Assembly: GCA_024398815.1 (NCBI GenBank)
Contig: JAKSIL010000015.1
Location: 1-64,000 of the forward strand
Reading direction: 5' to 3'
DNA from: Fibrobacter sp.
GTDB lineage: Bacteria > Fibrobacterota > Fibrobacteria > Fibrobacterales > Fibrobacteraceae
Length of the DNA: 64,000 nucleotides
Shown here: positions 44,770 to 53,179 of the stretch, piece after piece
Numbering within the stretch: position 1 is the stretch's first letter
Layout: every line of letters begins with the position of its first letter
Notes under the pieces: model-generated
Database searches by the model: none
The model's input: only the letters and a program-made list of their open reading frames with translations
What the model was told of the DNA's origin: nothing
Made by a program: the position numbers and the translations under genes

Positions 44770-44836
44770 AGTGATATTAAAGATAGTAAAAAAGTTTTTT
44801 CTGTTCAGCGGCCAAAAGTAAAGTATATTTGGAAGC

Positions 44837-45772
44837 ATGAAACGAATCATTACATCAATGGGCGTTTTGGGTGTGTTTGTTGCTTTTATGGCTTGCTCCA
44901 GCGAAGATTCCTCGACGACTCCGCCATCCAACCAAAAGCAAACGGCTGACGAGAGTACTCAGCCGACTTCTAGTGCGTCCGCAGAAAAAAAGGCGAATTC
45001 TAGCACTTCCGAAAAGAAATCGGACGATTCCAAGTCCGATGAGAAGAAGGAACCTAGCAAGGCAGCCAACGATACCATCGTCGTGCAGGAATACGTCGAT
45101 GACGGCGACGGAACATACGAAGACCCCTACTTCAGTAGCGGCATCTTCTGTTGGACCGAAGGCTGCGAATCCACTGTTTCGTCTTCTTCGGCTGAACCCA
45201 AATCGAACGGATCCAGCAAGAAAAGTTCCGATTCCAACAGCGGCGCGTCCATCGACCAGCCGTCCCAGGAACCTCCGACCGTAAACGGCACTTCCATGAC
45301 CGACAACCGCGACCAGCAGACCTACAAGCTGCAGCAAGTCGGCGGAAAGCTCTGGATGGCCCAGGACCTCAACTACAAGTACGGAAGCAGCAAGTGTTTC
45401 GACGATAGCGAGAGCAACTGCACCAAGTACGGTAGACTCTACACCTATTCCACCGCCAAGAACGCCTGCCCCGCCGGCTGGAAACTTCCGAGCCGCGAAG
45501 AAGCTCAGGCCGTCATCAACGACGAAAGCTATCCGTGGAGCTACAGTGGCCGTTGCAAGACCGGCGAATGCGGCTTCACCGGACAAATGGGCTTCCACTG
45601 GACCGCAGCCACCGCACAGGACGGCGACAAGAACTTCGATTCCAACAAGGGCGACAGTTACGCCGTAATCATCGTCGAAAAGGAACCTGATTACGCCGGC
45701 GACGAAACCCAGAAGTTCTTCCAGGTCGACGACAAGGAAAAGTACTTCAGCGTTCGCTGCGTGCAGGAATAG
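44837..45772 (+). CDS. FISUMP-domain lipoprotein
   Basis: 311 residues, lipobox AFMACSS near residue 20, Ser/Lys/Glu-rich stalk to about residue 150, then a FISUMP domain (VGGKLWMAQDLNYKYG, CPAGWKLPSREEAQ, closing FSVRCVQE). A smaller member of the family without long stalk repeats. TATATT (44824-44829) lies 7 bases before the ATG and there is no strong ribosome binding site, so the message may be leaderless. Divergent from nuoA; terminator at 45816. Confidence 0.85.
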   Translation: MKRIITSMGVLGVFVAFMACSSEDSSTTPPSNQKQTADESTQPTSSASAEKKANSSTSEKKSDDSKSDEKKEPSKAANDTIVVQEYVDDGDGTYEDPYFSSGIFCWTEGCESTVSSSSAEPKSNGSSKKSSDSNSGASIDQPSQEPPTVNGTSMTDNRDQQTYKLQQVGGKLWMAQDLNYKYGSSKCFDDSESNCTKYGRLYTYSTAKNACPAGWKLPSREEAQAVINDESYPWSYSGRCKTGECGFTGQMGFHWTAATAQDGDKNFDSNKGDSYAVIIVEKEPDYAGDETQKFFQVDDKEKYFSVRCVQE

Positions 45773-45815
45773 TTCTAGGAATTATTCAAGGATAAACGAA
45801 AACTTTATCATGAAC

Positions 45816-45843
45816 GCCTCGGCTTCGGCCGAGGCTTTTTTTA
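45816..45843 (+). terminator. Terminator of the FISUMP lipoprotein gene
   Basis: GCCTCGGC-TTCG-GCCGAGGC, a perfect 8-bp stem with a UUCG tetraloop, followed by eight T. Also positioned to end the convergent uvrC. Confidence 0.9.
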
Positions 45844-45854
45844 CCGTTCCGCCA

Positions 45855-47714
45855 CTACTCGTCTGCCTGTCCGGGTTCTTCGGCAGAATAAATATCGCCC
45901 ACCTGCTCCCGGAGCCGCATTCCGCGCACCTTCCCCAACAAGTCGACAATGTCTTCGACGGGGGCCGCCATGAAGGCTTCGGCACTCTTGTACTTGCTCA
46001 AAATTTTCACGCGGGTTTCGTGACCGACGCCCGGCATCTTGAGCCATTCGACTTCCAAGTCCTTTTTGCGCTTGCTGCGCTGGTAGGTGATGGCAAAGCG
46101 GTGCGCCTCGTCGCGAGCGTTCTGCAACAACTTAAGCGCGGGACTCGTGCGGTGCAGCACGATGCTTTCGCGGTCGTCGGGGAACACGATTTCTTCGAGG
46201 CGTTTCGCAAGGCCAATCAGCGGCAAGTCCTGGTCATGGCCGAGTTCCTTCAGAATCTGCATGGTAGCGTCCACCTGGCCCTTGCCACCGTCGCACACCC
46301 ACAAGTCGGGCATGGGCGTCCCTTCGTCTTCGAGCCTGCGAATACGGCGAGTCATCACCTCGCGCATGCTGGCGAAGTCGTCGACGCCCTCGACGGTCTT
46401 GATGATGAACTTGCGGTAGTTGCTCTTGTCGGGTTTGCCGTTCTTGAAGGCGACAAGGCTTGCCACGGTGTTGGTGCCGCTCAAGTGCGAGATATCGACG
46501 CACTCGATGCGGAACGGAGTCTTCTTGAGCCCAAGCACTTTTTGCAGTTCAAAAACGCTTTGGTCGATTTCGCTGTACTTCTGCACCTCGGCGCGCATTT
46601 CCACCAGAATCATGTCGGCGTTCGCCACGGCCAGTTTCAAGAATCCAATCTTTTCGCCACGCTGCGGATTCACAAAATTCACCTTGCGGTTCGCCTTGTT
46701 CGAAAGCGCCGCCTTCAAGGATTCCGCATCTTCGGGGAGTACCACGTCCGTCGCGATTTCGGCGGGAATCATGGGCACGTCCATGTACCAGGGCAAAATC
46801 ATCTGCCTAAAAATTTCGGTCTCGTCGTCTTCCAGTTTGCATTCCAGGCGGTAGTGGCGACGGCCCGTCAATACGCCCGCGCGGTATTCCAGAATCACGG
46901 CGGCAGCCAGGGTCCCGTTGCGACGGATGGTCAAAATATCGAGCGAAAGGTTCGGGTCGCTCAAGTCGGTCTTCTGGTGGATGCCCGTAGATTGCAGGGC
47001 CTGAATGGCGTCGCGCTTTTTGCCGGCGGTTTCGAAGTCCAGGTTTTCACTCGCCTCCTGCATTTCCTTTTCCCAAAGTTCCACAAGGTCATCGCGCTTG
47101 CCTTCCAGCAGCAGGCGCGCCTGGGCCACGTTCTTGGCGTAATCCTCTTGCGAAATGAGCCCCGCACACGGAGCGTCGCAGCGGCCAATATGGTAGTTGA
47201 GGCAAGGCCTCACGGGTTTTGACTGCGGCAGGCTCATACGGCATTCCCTGATGTGGAAAAGCCTCGCCGAAAGGTCGGTGAGTTGGGCGATAATCCTGGA
47301 ACTCATGTACGGACCGTAATACTGGCAATCGTCCTTGTGCACGGAGCGCGTCAAGAATAGCCTCGGGAACGGTTCCTTCACGCTGAAGGCGAGGTAAGGG
47401 AAATGCTTGTCGTCCTTCAAAAGCACATTGTACTTGGGAGTGTGCTTGCGAATCAGGTTCGCTTCGAGAATCAGCGCCTCTTCTTCGGTTTCGGTGATGA
47501 TCCACTCGATGTCGCGAATGAAGGGGAGCATCAGGGTGGCGGCCCTGTGGCCGTTGTGCTCGCTGCCGTCAAAGTAGCTGCGCACGCGGTTCTTCAAGAC
47601 TTTCGCCTTGCCGATGTATATGATTTTCCCCTGGGCGTTCTTCATGATGTAGACACCCGGCAGAGCAGGGAGCTCGGCCAGTCGGCGTTCAATATGTTCG
47701 TTCACCTCTATCAA
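45855..47714 (-). CDS. uvrC: Excinuclease ABC subunit C
   Basis: 619 residues (family ~610). Domains in order: GIY-YIG nuclease (GVYIMKNAQGKIIYIGKAK) ~15-95, UVR motif (ELWEKEMQEASENLDFETAG) ~210-245, RNase H-like half (IECVDISHLSGTNTVAS, VCDGGKGQVDATMQIL) ~385-540, and two helix-hairpin-helix motifs (PGVGHETRVKIL, DLLGKVRGM) at the end. It makes both incisions in nucleotide excision repair with UvrAB. Divergent from the zapA operon. Confidence 0.97.
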   Translation of the reverse strand: MIEVNEHIERRLAELPALPGVYIMKNAQGKIIYIGKAKVLKNRVRSYFDGSEHNGHRAATLMLPFIRDIEWIITETEEEALILEANLIRKHTPKYNVLLKDDKHFPYLAFSVKEPFPRLFLTRSVHKDDCQYYGPYMSSRIIAQLTDLSARLFHIRECRMSLPQSKPVRPCLNYHIGRCDAPCAGLISQEDYAKNVAQARLLLEGKRDDLVELWEKEMQEASENLDFETAGKKRDAIQALQSTGIHQKTDLSDPNLSLDILTIRRNGTLAAAVILEYRAGVLTGRRHYRLECKLEDDETEIFRQMILPWYMDVPMIPAEIATDVVLPEDAESLKAALSNKANRKVNFVNPQRGEKIGFLKLAVANADMILVEMRAEVQKYSEIDQSVFELQKVLGLKKTPFRIECVDISHLSGTNTVASLVAFKNGKPDKSNYRKFIIKTVEGVDDFASMREVMTRRIRRLEDEGTPMPDLWVCDGGKGQVDATMQILKELGHDQDLPLIGLAKRLEEIVFPDDRESIVLHRTSPALKLLQNARDEAHRFAITYQRSKRKKDLEVEWLKMPGVGHETRVKILSKYKSAEAFMAAPVEDIVDLLGKVRGMRLREQVGDIYSAEEPGQADE

Positions 47715-47837
47715 TGAAACAGCCTCTTCGGGGACGCAAGTTTAAAGATACATAATCACACCCCCAAAGACATTCTTTTTTTGTTTTGTTTAATACACCA
47801 CTTTATGTAATTTTTGTATATCTTATTGATAATAAAT

Positions 47838-47918
47838 ATGACCATCTCCAAAAATCGTCCCGATAGCGAAAATCCAGACCTTTTTGAACGATGGAAAGAA
47901 CAAAAAGACGGAGCCTAA
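47838..47918 (+). CDS. 26-codon small ORF ahead of the coiled-coil gene
   Basis: ATG 47838 to TAA 47916-47918, MTISKNRPDSENPDLFERW then KEQKDGA. The stop is immediately followed by the ATG at 47919 (TAAATG), so it may act as a translated leader coupled to the next gene. No clear ribosome binding site precedes it. Function unknown. Confidence 0.35.
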   Translation: MTISKNRPDSENPDLFERWKEQKDGA

Positions 47919-48941
47919 ATGAATTTAGAAAGCATGAACATTCTTTCGCAAAAGGTTGACAGCGTCCTTTCGAACGTGCGCAATCTTCGCCAAGAAGTCG
48001 CCTCGCTAAAACAGGCGCTCTCAAGCGCACAACTCGAAATCAAGGAAAAGAACAGCCAGATTGAAGCGGCAAACGCCAAGATTAACGACTGCAAAGCAGC
48101 CTTGAACGCCCGCGCCAACCAAGCCGCCGCACAGGACGAAGCCCTTCACCAGAAGCTGGCTGAAATCAGCGCCCTCAACGAAAAAATCAACGCCATGTCG
48201 AATGACGCCAACGCACTCAACGGACAGATCACCGAAAAGGACGGCATCATTGACGCACTCAACGGACAGGTCGCCGAAAAGAACGGCATCATCGACGCTC
48301 TCAACGGACAGGTCGCCGAAAAGGACGGCATCATCGACGCTCTCAACGGACAGGTCGCCGAAAAGGCCTCCGCCCTCCAGGAACTCAATGACAAGTTCAC
48401 CAGCGAATCAGAATCCCTGCAAACCCAGATTGATTCGCTCCACGCAGAACTGACCGGCAAAGACAGCGCCATCGAACGCCTGAATGCGGAACTCAACGAC
48501 AAGGCCGCCTGCATCGAAAAGATGAGCGAAACCATCCAGAGCCAGAGCGAAGAAATCGCCGAGGCCCAGGAAAAGTTCAAACAGCTCATGGACACCATCG
48601 AAGCCGAACTCGGAACAGAATTCTCCATCAGGGAAAATTCCGCGGCAGCAGCCCTCGATACGGCCCTCAACGAAGAAATCGTGACGCCATCCTTCGTGCC
48701 CGTCGCAGAACCCGCTCCTGCAGCAGAACCCGCACCGGCAGCTGAGCCGGCAGCCGAAGAAACCATCGAAGAAAAGGCCGAACTCGCCAAGAAGGCCGAG
48801 CCCCTCGAAGAACCCATTCTCGACTTCAGCCAAATCTCCGATGACGACGACCTTCCCATTGAGGTCCACGGAGCCAACGAAAAGGACAACGATTTATTCT
48901 CTGCGAGCAATGGAGGCTCGCAAACAAATTTTTTCGGATAA
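47919..48941 (+). CDS. Coiled-coil division-associated protein (ZapB-like) with 14-residue repeats
   Basis: 340 residues, almost entirely coiled coil up to residue ~220. Residues ~104-150 contain three to four near-perfect 14-residue units (ALNGQVAEKDGIID), each two heptads, encoded by 42-bp DNA repeats at 48219-48365. The C-terminus is Ala/Glu/Pro-rich and ends in a short charged tail. GGAG lies 5 bases before the ATG. It precedes zapA by 43 bases. No sequence family is certain, so the role as a ZapB-like crosslinker of the Z ring is inferred from coiled-coil architecture and position. Confidence 0.6.
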   Translation: MNLESMNILSQKVDSVLSNVRNLRQEVASLKQALSSAQLEIKEKNSQIEAANAKINDCKAALNARANQAAAQDEALHQKLAEISALNEKINAMSNDANALNGQITEKDGIIDALNGQVAEKNGIIDALNGQVAEKDGIIDALNGQVAEKASALQELNDKFTSESESLQTQIDSLHAELTGKDSAIERLNAELNDKAACIEKMSETIQSQSEEIAEAQEKFKQLMDTIEAELGTEFSIRENSAAAALDTALNEEIVTPSFVPVAEPAPAAEPAPAAEPAAEETIEEKAELAKKAEPLEEPILDFSQISDDDDLPIEVHGANEKDNDLFSASNGGSQTNFFG

Positions 48942-48984
48942 GGTGGCTGATGGACGATGATCCATTCGGCGTAGGAATGAAATA

Positions 48985-49302
48985 ATGTCAGAAGCAGAAA
49001 CCCACAGATCCATAAGCGTGACCGTCGCCAGGGAACGGTTGCAAATCCGCACGGACTTGCCCGAGGCCGAGCTCAAGGAAATCGTCGACTACATCGACGA
49101 ACGTTTCGAAAGCTACAGCAAATTCAACCTGGAATCCGGCAAACGCATGGCGCTCGTCGCCCTCGAAATGGCCCAGCAGCTGTTCGAGGCCCGTAACCGT
49201 CTGCACCAGGCCAAGGTCTACCGCGAACAGGTGGAGCAAAGCCTTAAAGACATTACCAGCCTGCTCGAAGAAGGTCTCGAACATCCCAAGGAATGGCCCT
49301 AA
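48985..49302 (+). CDS. zapA: Cell division protein ZapA
   Basis: 105 residues. N-terminal beta segment with the ZapA pattern (SISVTVARERLQIRTDLPEAELKEIV split at the strand), followed by a long helix (NLESGKRMALVALEMAQQLFEAR) that forms the dimeric coiled coil. ZapA bundles FtsZ filaments at the septum. It is followed by a hairpin terminator and a 6S-like RNA, matching the zapA-ssrS neighbourhood of gammaproteobacteria. Confidence 0.88.
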   Translation: MSEAETHRSISVTVARERLQIRTDLPEAELKEIVDYIDERFESYSKFNLESGKRMALVALEMAQQLFEARNRLHQAKVYREQVEQSLKDITSLLEEGLEHPKEWP

Positions 49303-49363
49303 AAAAGCAAAAATTCCCAAAAAGCCACCCCAACCTGTGATATTACACAAACTTGACAAACAC

Positions 49364-49398
49364 AGTACATTTTTCACGAAAAATGTACTTGTTTTTTT
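49364..49398 (+). terminator. Terminator of zapA
   Basis: A perfect 12-bp inverted repeat, AGTACATTTTTC / GAAAAATGTACT (49364-49375 and 49378-49389), followed by TTGTTTTTTT. The T run overlaps the -35 of the following RNA promoter. Confidence 0.8.
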
Positions 49399-49417
49399 AT
49401 GCGGATGTAGATATATT
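49389..49417 (+). promoter_or_regulatory. Promoter of the 6S-like RNA
   Basis: TTGTTT (49389-49394), 17-base spacer, TATATT (49412-49417); predicted start near 49424. The -35 is weak and the -10 strong. Confidence 0.5.
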
Positions 49418-49423
49418 AAAGGC

Positions 49424-49589
49424 ATAGGCATCACACGGATTAACGCCCGATCTAACAAGATTAATTCAGCTCGTTGCTCTCGTGGAACAGTTTAGGCGCG
49501 CTTCGACGCGAAAAACTCGGACCGCAGGCACTGCTATCTTTTTAAAATAGTAGCTTCGAGTGTTCCACCGTGTTGAATGCCTTTTTTTT
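49424..49589 (+). ncRNA. ssrS: 6S-like RNA candidate
   Basis: About 166 bases that fold back on themselves: GGCAT..ACACGG (49427-49438) with CCGTGT..ATGCC (49569-49581), then CGTGGAACA (49481-49489) with TGTTCCAC (49561-49568), leaving a large 5'-side internal loop, with a CGCG hairpin and an AT-rich terminal hairpin at the far end. An 8-T run follows. A long rod with a central bubble and a promoter right after zapA fits 6S RNA, which binds the housekeeping RNA polymerase. No covariance model was run, so another structured RNA is possible. Confidence 0.55.
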
Positions 49590-50358
49590 ATGCCTTGCGG
49601 CGGTACCCGCTCAAAGCAAGCAGAATCAAAGCCGGAGTATAGAAATACCACACAAAGTTGTTCGCGACCGTCGCAACGACTTCTTGCACGCTGTGGTCAT
49701 CGCCCGTTGCAAGCGAAAGTCCGACGCAAGCGTCACAGCAAAAGAAGAGAATCATGCCACGCTTGATGTTCTTCGCGTTCTTTTCGGGGAAGTACCCCTT
49801 CTTCGGGACCTTACAGGCGACCACCAGAGAACAAATCAAAAAGGCGCCATACGTAGCCACGATAGGCACCGTCGGGCCTTCGAAAATTCTAAACAAATGA
49901 AGTGCATTGGCCAAGAACATCACGCCAAACGGAATGCAAAGAATCCAAGGGGAATTCGTCTCGTGGTCATCGGTACGGGTATGGCGGTAAATGAGCAGCG
50001 CCTGCACCACCATGAAAAAGCAGATGCCAAGGAGCGTGTAGTCGCTGCGATGGTCTAAAAAATGAGAATAGTTGTGCAGAATTTTCAAGCAGAAATCGGC
50101 GCAAAGCGCCATGACGAAAGCCGCCTGGAGAAAACGGCGGTCGCGTGCACAAATTGCGTTACGGCCGATAAAGAACACAATCACCGTGACAATCGCCGTC
50201 ACCGCGAACTTCGCGATGTTCTGATAGTTACTGGCATCTACCAGGCACTGTTCAACGGCGCCACACTGGTAAAAAACGAGCCAGTCACGCACAAAGAACG
50301 TGACCATGAGGATAGTGACAACGATTAAAAAAGCGGTTATGTGAATTTTCTTGATCAT
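49588..50358 (-). CDS. YhhN-like polytopic membrane protein
   Basis: 256 residues with about eight hydrophobic segments. A YhhN (TMEM86/lysoplasmalogenase-like) assignment fits the length, helix number and C-terminal region WYFYTPALILLALSG, but sequence motifs are few. No partner gene. Its stop codon overlaps the T run of the convergent 6S-like RNA. Confidence 0.5.
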   Translation of the reverse strand: MIKKIHITAFLIVVTILMVTFFVRDWLVFYQCGAVEQCLVDASNYQNIAKFAVTAIVTVIVFFIGRNAICARDRRFLQAAFVMALCADFCLKILHNYSHFLDHRSDYTLLGICFFMVVQALLIYRHTRTDDHETNSPWILCIPFGVMFLANALHLFRIFEGPTVPIVATYGAFLICSLVVACKVPKKGYFPEKNAKNIKRGMILFFCCDACVGLSLATGDDHSVQEVVATVANNFVWYFYTPALILLALSGYRRKA

Positions 50359-50424
50359 AACCGCAATTATAACAAATTATTTTATGTAAATTGCGCAGTC
50401 ATCGCAAAAAACGGCTGAACAAAT

Positions 50425-52473
50425 TCACTTATTCACAACGACGCGCTGCTGCACTATGCGGCCGCGATTATTGCGAACCTGCAAAATGTAGCGACCACGA
50501 GCCAAATTGCGGGTCGGCACTTTCACATCGCCACCATTCATGCGCGCAGAATACACGACAACCCCCTGCATGTCGTACAAAGTCACATCGACCTGCTGCA
50601 ACGGTAGCTCCAGTGCTACGGCTGCAGAAACCGCAGTTCTGCTCGAATCGGCACATTCTGCCGCAGAACCGTTTCCGTCTTCTGCGCAATCCGCCGGATT
50701 TTTCTGAGAATCGCCGGTGTCGCCCTTCGACGTATCCTTCGCGACAGTATCCTTGACAGGTTCCACATACGGGTGCTCGGGGTCATCCACAATGACCTTG
50801 AAATCGATGGAACTTTCGCAGCCGACCGCGTTCGTGTAGTTCGCCGTGTAGATGCCGCTCATGGTGCCGTCCATCTTCTTCAAGTTGATTTCGCGGCTCG
50901 TCGAAGTAAAGTTCGCAGGGCCCGTCCAGACCCAGCGACCGCCTTCCCACGGATGCGGGCCGATTACAATCGAGGAGCCCTTCTTCACGTTCACTTCGGT
51001 CATCTCGTCCCAGCCGGCCTCGTCGATGTTCACGTACGGAATGATGTCGCTCGGCACGCAGACGCCACCTTCAGCACCTTCGATGACCATCGTCGTCACG
51101 GTGTTGTTCTTCGCCGTCATGGAAAGCGTCTTGCCCGAAAGCGCGATGTCCTCGACCGGCTTGAGGCTGCCCGGCAGTTCGAAGCGAACAACCTTTGCCG
51201 TAGAGCCAATTTTATCGAAGCCGCTCAAGTCAAATTCATATTTCTTATCGCCTTCGCCACTGTTGCGCACGACAATCACAAGCGCCTTGTCCGGACGGAT
51301 GGCGGCAAGCGTGTTCGGCTTGTCGGTATCTATAATGCGAGACCCCGGGCGGATGTAGCGGCTGAAGGCCGCATGCATGTAGAAACGCGGCATGTACGAG
51401 AAAGTCTGCTTTTTGTGGTCGGCGTAAATCGTGCGCCAGTTTTCGGCGGGGTCCGCAATCTGCCAGTCAACCCAGGCTTCCGCGTGCATGTCGTGGATGT
51501 CCTGGATAATGCGGTCGGCCATCCAGAGCGCAATGTTTTCGTCGCCGCTCTTGCTCAACGGGCCCGTTTCGGATTGCCAAACGCGCTTGTTCAGGCCGAA
51601 GGCGCGATTGTAGAACTGCGAGCGGTAATTGCCGTCGGAATAACTGTGCGTGTTCACCTGGAACATGTACGAAAGCGCCTCGGCCGTGTAGCCGCCCAAC
51701 TGCTCAAACGCCTGCTTGATGGACGTTTCGTCGGCAGCGCTCACGGACGTTTCCGGGAACAGTCCCTTTTTCTTGAGGGCCTTTCCGAGTTCAACAATCA
51801 TCGCAGACTGGTTGTTCTTGAAGCCGCAGCCTTCCTGGCCGCCGTTCGATTTCCACCAGCCGGCGCTCGGTTCGTTGAAAGGCTCCACCGTGCGGAAGGT
51901 AATTCCCCACTCCGTCTTGAAATGCAAAGCCACTTCAGAGAGGTAGTCGGCAAAATCGTCGAAGTAATCGCTCTTGAGGTTGTCGGAACCGTCACTGGAT
52001 CCCGAGACGCAGCCGCTCTTCGTCATCCACCACGGAGGGGAATTGCTGAACGCCTCGAAAATCGGCTCCTTCACAAGTTTATTGAGAGTCGTCGCGACCG
52101 CGCGCTGGGTGGGGTCCGCCGTCCAGTCGAAATCGCCTTTTTCCGTGGGCTTGTAGCCCGGCACCTTGCCGCCGCCGTCACCCTTCGTAAGGTGGTTATG
52201 GCCCGGCTGGTCGCCACCGCCGATGTTGTAGCGGAAAACATTGTAGCCAAGGCCCGTATCCGGGTCGGCAATCGCGCCGAGGAACTTGTTGCGATTCGCC
52301 TCGTCCCAGGCGCCCACCAATTCCGCCCACCAGCAAAGGCTAGTCCCCCAGCCTTCGAAAGTCTGGTACTTCTTTGCGGGGTCCACGACGACCTTCGTCT
52401 GGGCCTCTGCCGTTGACAAAAAACCGGCCGCAAGAATCGACGACAAAAACGCGCTCTTAACAAAACTCTTCAT
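50425..52473 (-). CDS. GH30-family glycoside hydrolase (endo-beta-1,6-galactanase-like) with C-terminal sorting tail
   Basis: 682 residues. Signal peptide to about residue 25. The GH30 (beta/alpha)8 barrel begins KYQTFEGWGTSLCWWAELV, which is like endo-1,6-beta-galactanases of that family. Acid/base Glu is in VEPFNEPSAGWW (~197) and the nucleophile in VWQSETGPL (~299). A GH30 beta-sandwich side domain follows (to ~480), then a beta-rich linker with many Asp/Ser and a tail (VDVTLYDMQGVVVYSARM...RGRYILQVRNNRGRI) of the type IX-like sorting design. It should hydrolyse plant arabinogalactan side chains outside the cell. Confidence 0.88.
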   Translation of the reverse strand: MKSFVKSAFLSSILAAGFLSTAEAQTKVVVDPAKKYQTFEGWGTSLCWWAELVGAWDEANRNKFLGAIADPDTGLGYNVFRYNIGGGDQPGHNHLTKGDGGGKVPGYKPTEKGDFDWTADPTQRAVATTLNKLVKEPIFEAFSNSPPWWMTKSGCVSGSSDGSDNLKSDYFDDFADYLSEVALHFKTEWGITFRTVEPFNEPSAGWWKSNGGQEGCGFKNNQSAMIVELGKALKKKGLFPETSVSAADETSIKQAFEQLGGYTAEALSYMFQVNTHSYSDGNYRSQFYNRAFGLNKRVWQSETGPLSKSGDENIALWMADRIIQDIHDMHAEAWVDWQIADPAENWRTIYADHKKQTFSYMPRFYMHAAFSRYIRPGSRIIDTDKPNTLAAIRPDKALVIVVRNSGEGDKKYEFDLSGFDKIGSTAKVVRFELPGSLKPVEDIALSGKTLSMTAKNNTVTTMVIEGAEGGVCVPSDIIPYVNIDEAGWDEMTEVNVKKGSSIVIGPHPWEGGRWVWTGPANFTSTSREINLKKMDGTMSGIYTANYTNAVGCESSIDFKVIVDDPEHPYVEPVKDTVAKDTSKGDTGDSQKNPADCAEDGNGSAAECADSSRTAVSAAVALELPLQQVDVTLYDMQGVVVYSARMNGGDVKVPTRNLARGRYILQVRNNRGRIVQQRVVVNK

Positions 52474-52789
52474 TTTTCCAACCCTTTTGCGCCTTTAACG
52501 ATGCACCAACAACAAAAGGCACTCTATAAATATAATCTAACCACCCCAAATCGGTTCTCGGAGTTCCACGAAAATCAGCTTGTTATTCTGCTAAAATGCC
52601 CGAAAGCACCCACTAAATTGAATTTTTCATGCATTTAGTGGGTGAAATATTACTTTGTCCGTAGTAAAACAAGCACTTTTGCAAACTTTCTAGAGCGTTC
52701 GCACCCACTAAATTGAAAATTTTGCGTATTTAGTAGGTGTTTTTGAGAAAACCGCACCCACTAAATCAATGTTTTCGCTCATTTAGTGG
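52474..52789. other. Upstream region of the GH30 gene and hairpin cluster
   Basis: About 130 bases of AT-rich promoter region for the GH30 gene, with no clear sigma70 elements, then the three hairpins at 52607-52792. No other gene is supported. Confidence 0.55.
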
Positions 52790-52792
52790 GTG
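52607..52792. repeat. Three copies of a 38-bp CACCCACTAAAT hairpin
   Basis: Copies at 52607-52644, 52702-52739 and 52755-52792. Each is CACCCACTAAAT, a 14-base variable loop, and ATTTAGTGGGTG; arms are perfect except one G to A in copy 2. Spacings between copies are 57 and 15 bases. Arms conserved with varying loops indicate selection or mobility at the level of the hairpin. The Rpn remnant begins in the right arm of copy 3. Confidence 0.88.
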
Positions 52793-53044
52793 CTTAAGTA
52801 TATTTTGACAGACTTAGGGAAGTTCAACAAGAGCTTCGAGCAACTCGAAACCGACGACGAAACAAAGGAGGCTCAGGTGGCTTGCAGGATGAGTGTTGAA
52901 GAACAAATCGGGCGACTCGCCATGGCCTTCGTCGACGGCAAGGAAGAAGGGCGCAAGGAAGAGCGCGAAAAACTCTCGGCCGAAATCGCAGCCAAAGATG
53001 CTGAGATTCGACGACTGAGCTCACTTTTGGCCCAAAAGGCTTGA
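52790..53044 (+). pseudogene. C-terminal fragment of an Rpn/PD-(D/E)XK nuclease-family transposase
   Basis: 84 codons from a GTG inside the third hairpin. LTDLGKFNKSFEQLETDDE and the charged tail EEGRKEEREKLSAEI match the end of the Rpn/transposase_31 family. The N-terminal nuclease domain is missing. Its last 30 residues align with those of the remnant at 29502, so both derive from related elements. Confidence 0.65.
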
Positions 53045-53179
53045 TTTTACTTTTTCTTTAGGGAATCACTCTAAACAAGTTCATCGCAAAAGTCATACCG
53101 AAGAAAACCCGGCATCGGAAAACCTTTTTACAGTGCATCATACCGTTATTTTTGCACCGCAAAAAAGTATATTTTTTGC

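Noticed and set aside
49353..49381. TTGACA at 49353 as a promoter for the 6S-like RNA
   Set aside because: No -10 at 16-18 bases; the TTGTTT/TATATT pair fits better.
52607..52792. CRISPR array
   Set aside because: Only three units, each an internal palindrome with variable loop and unequal spacing; CRISPR repeats are direct and regularly spaced.
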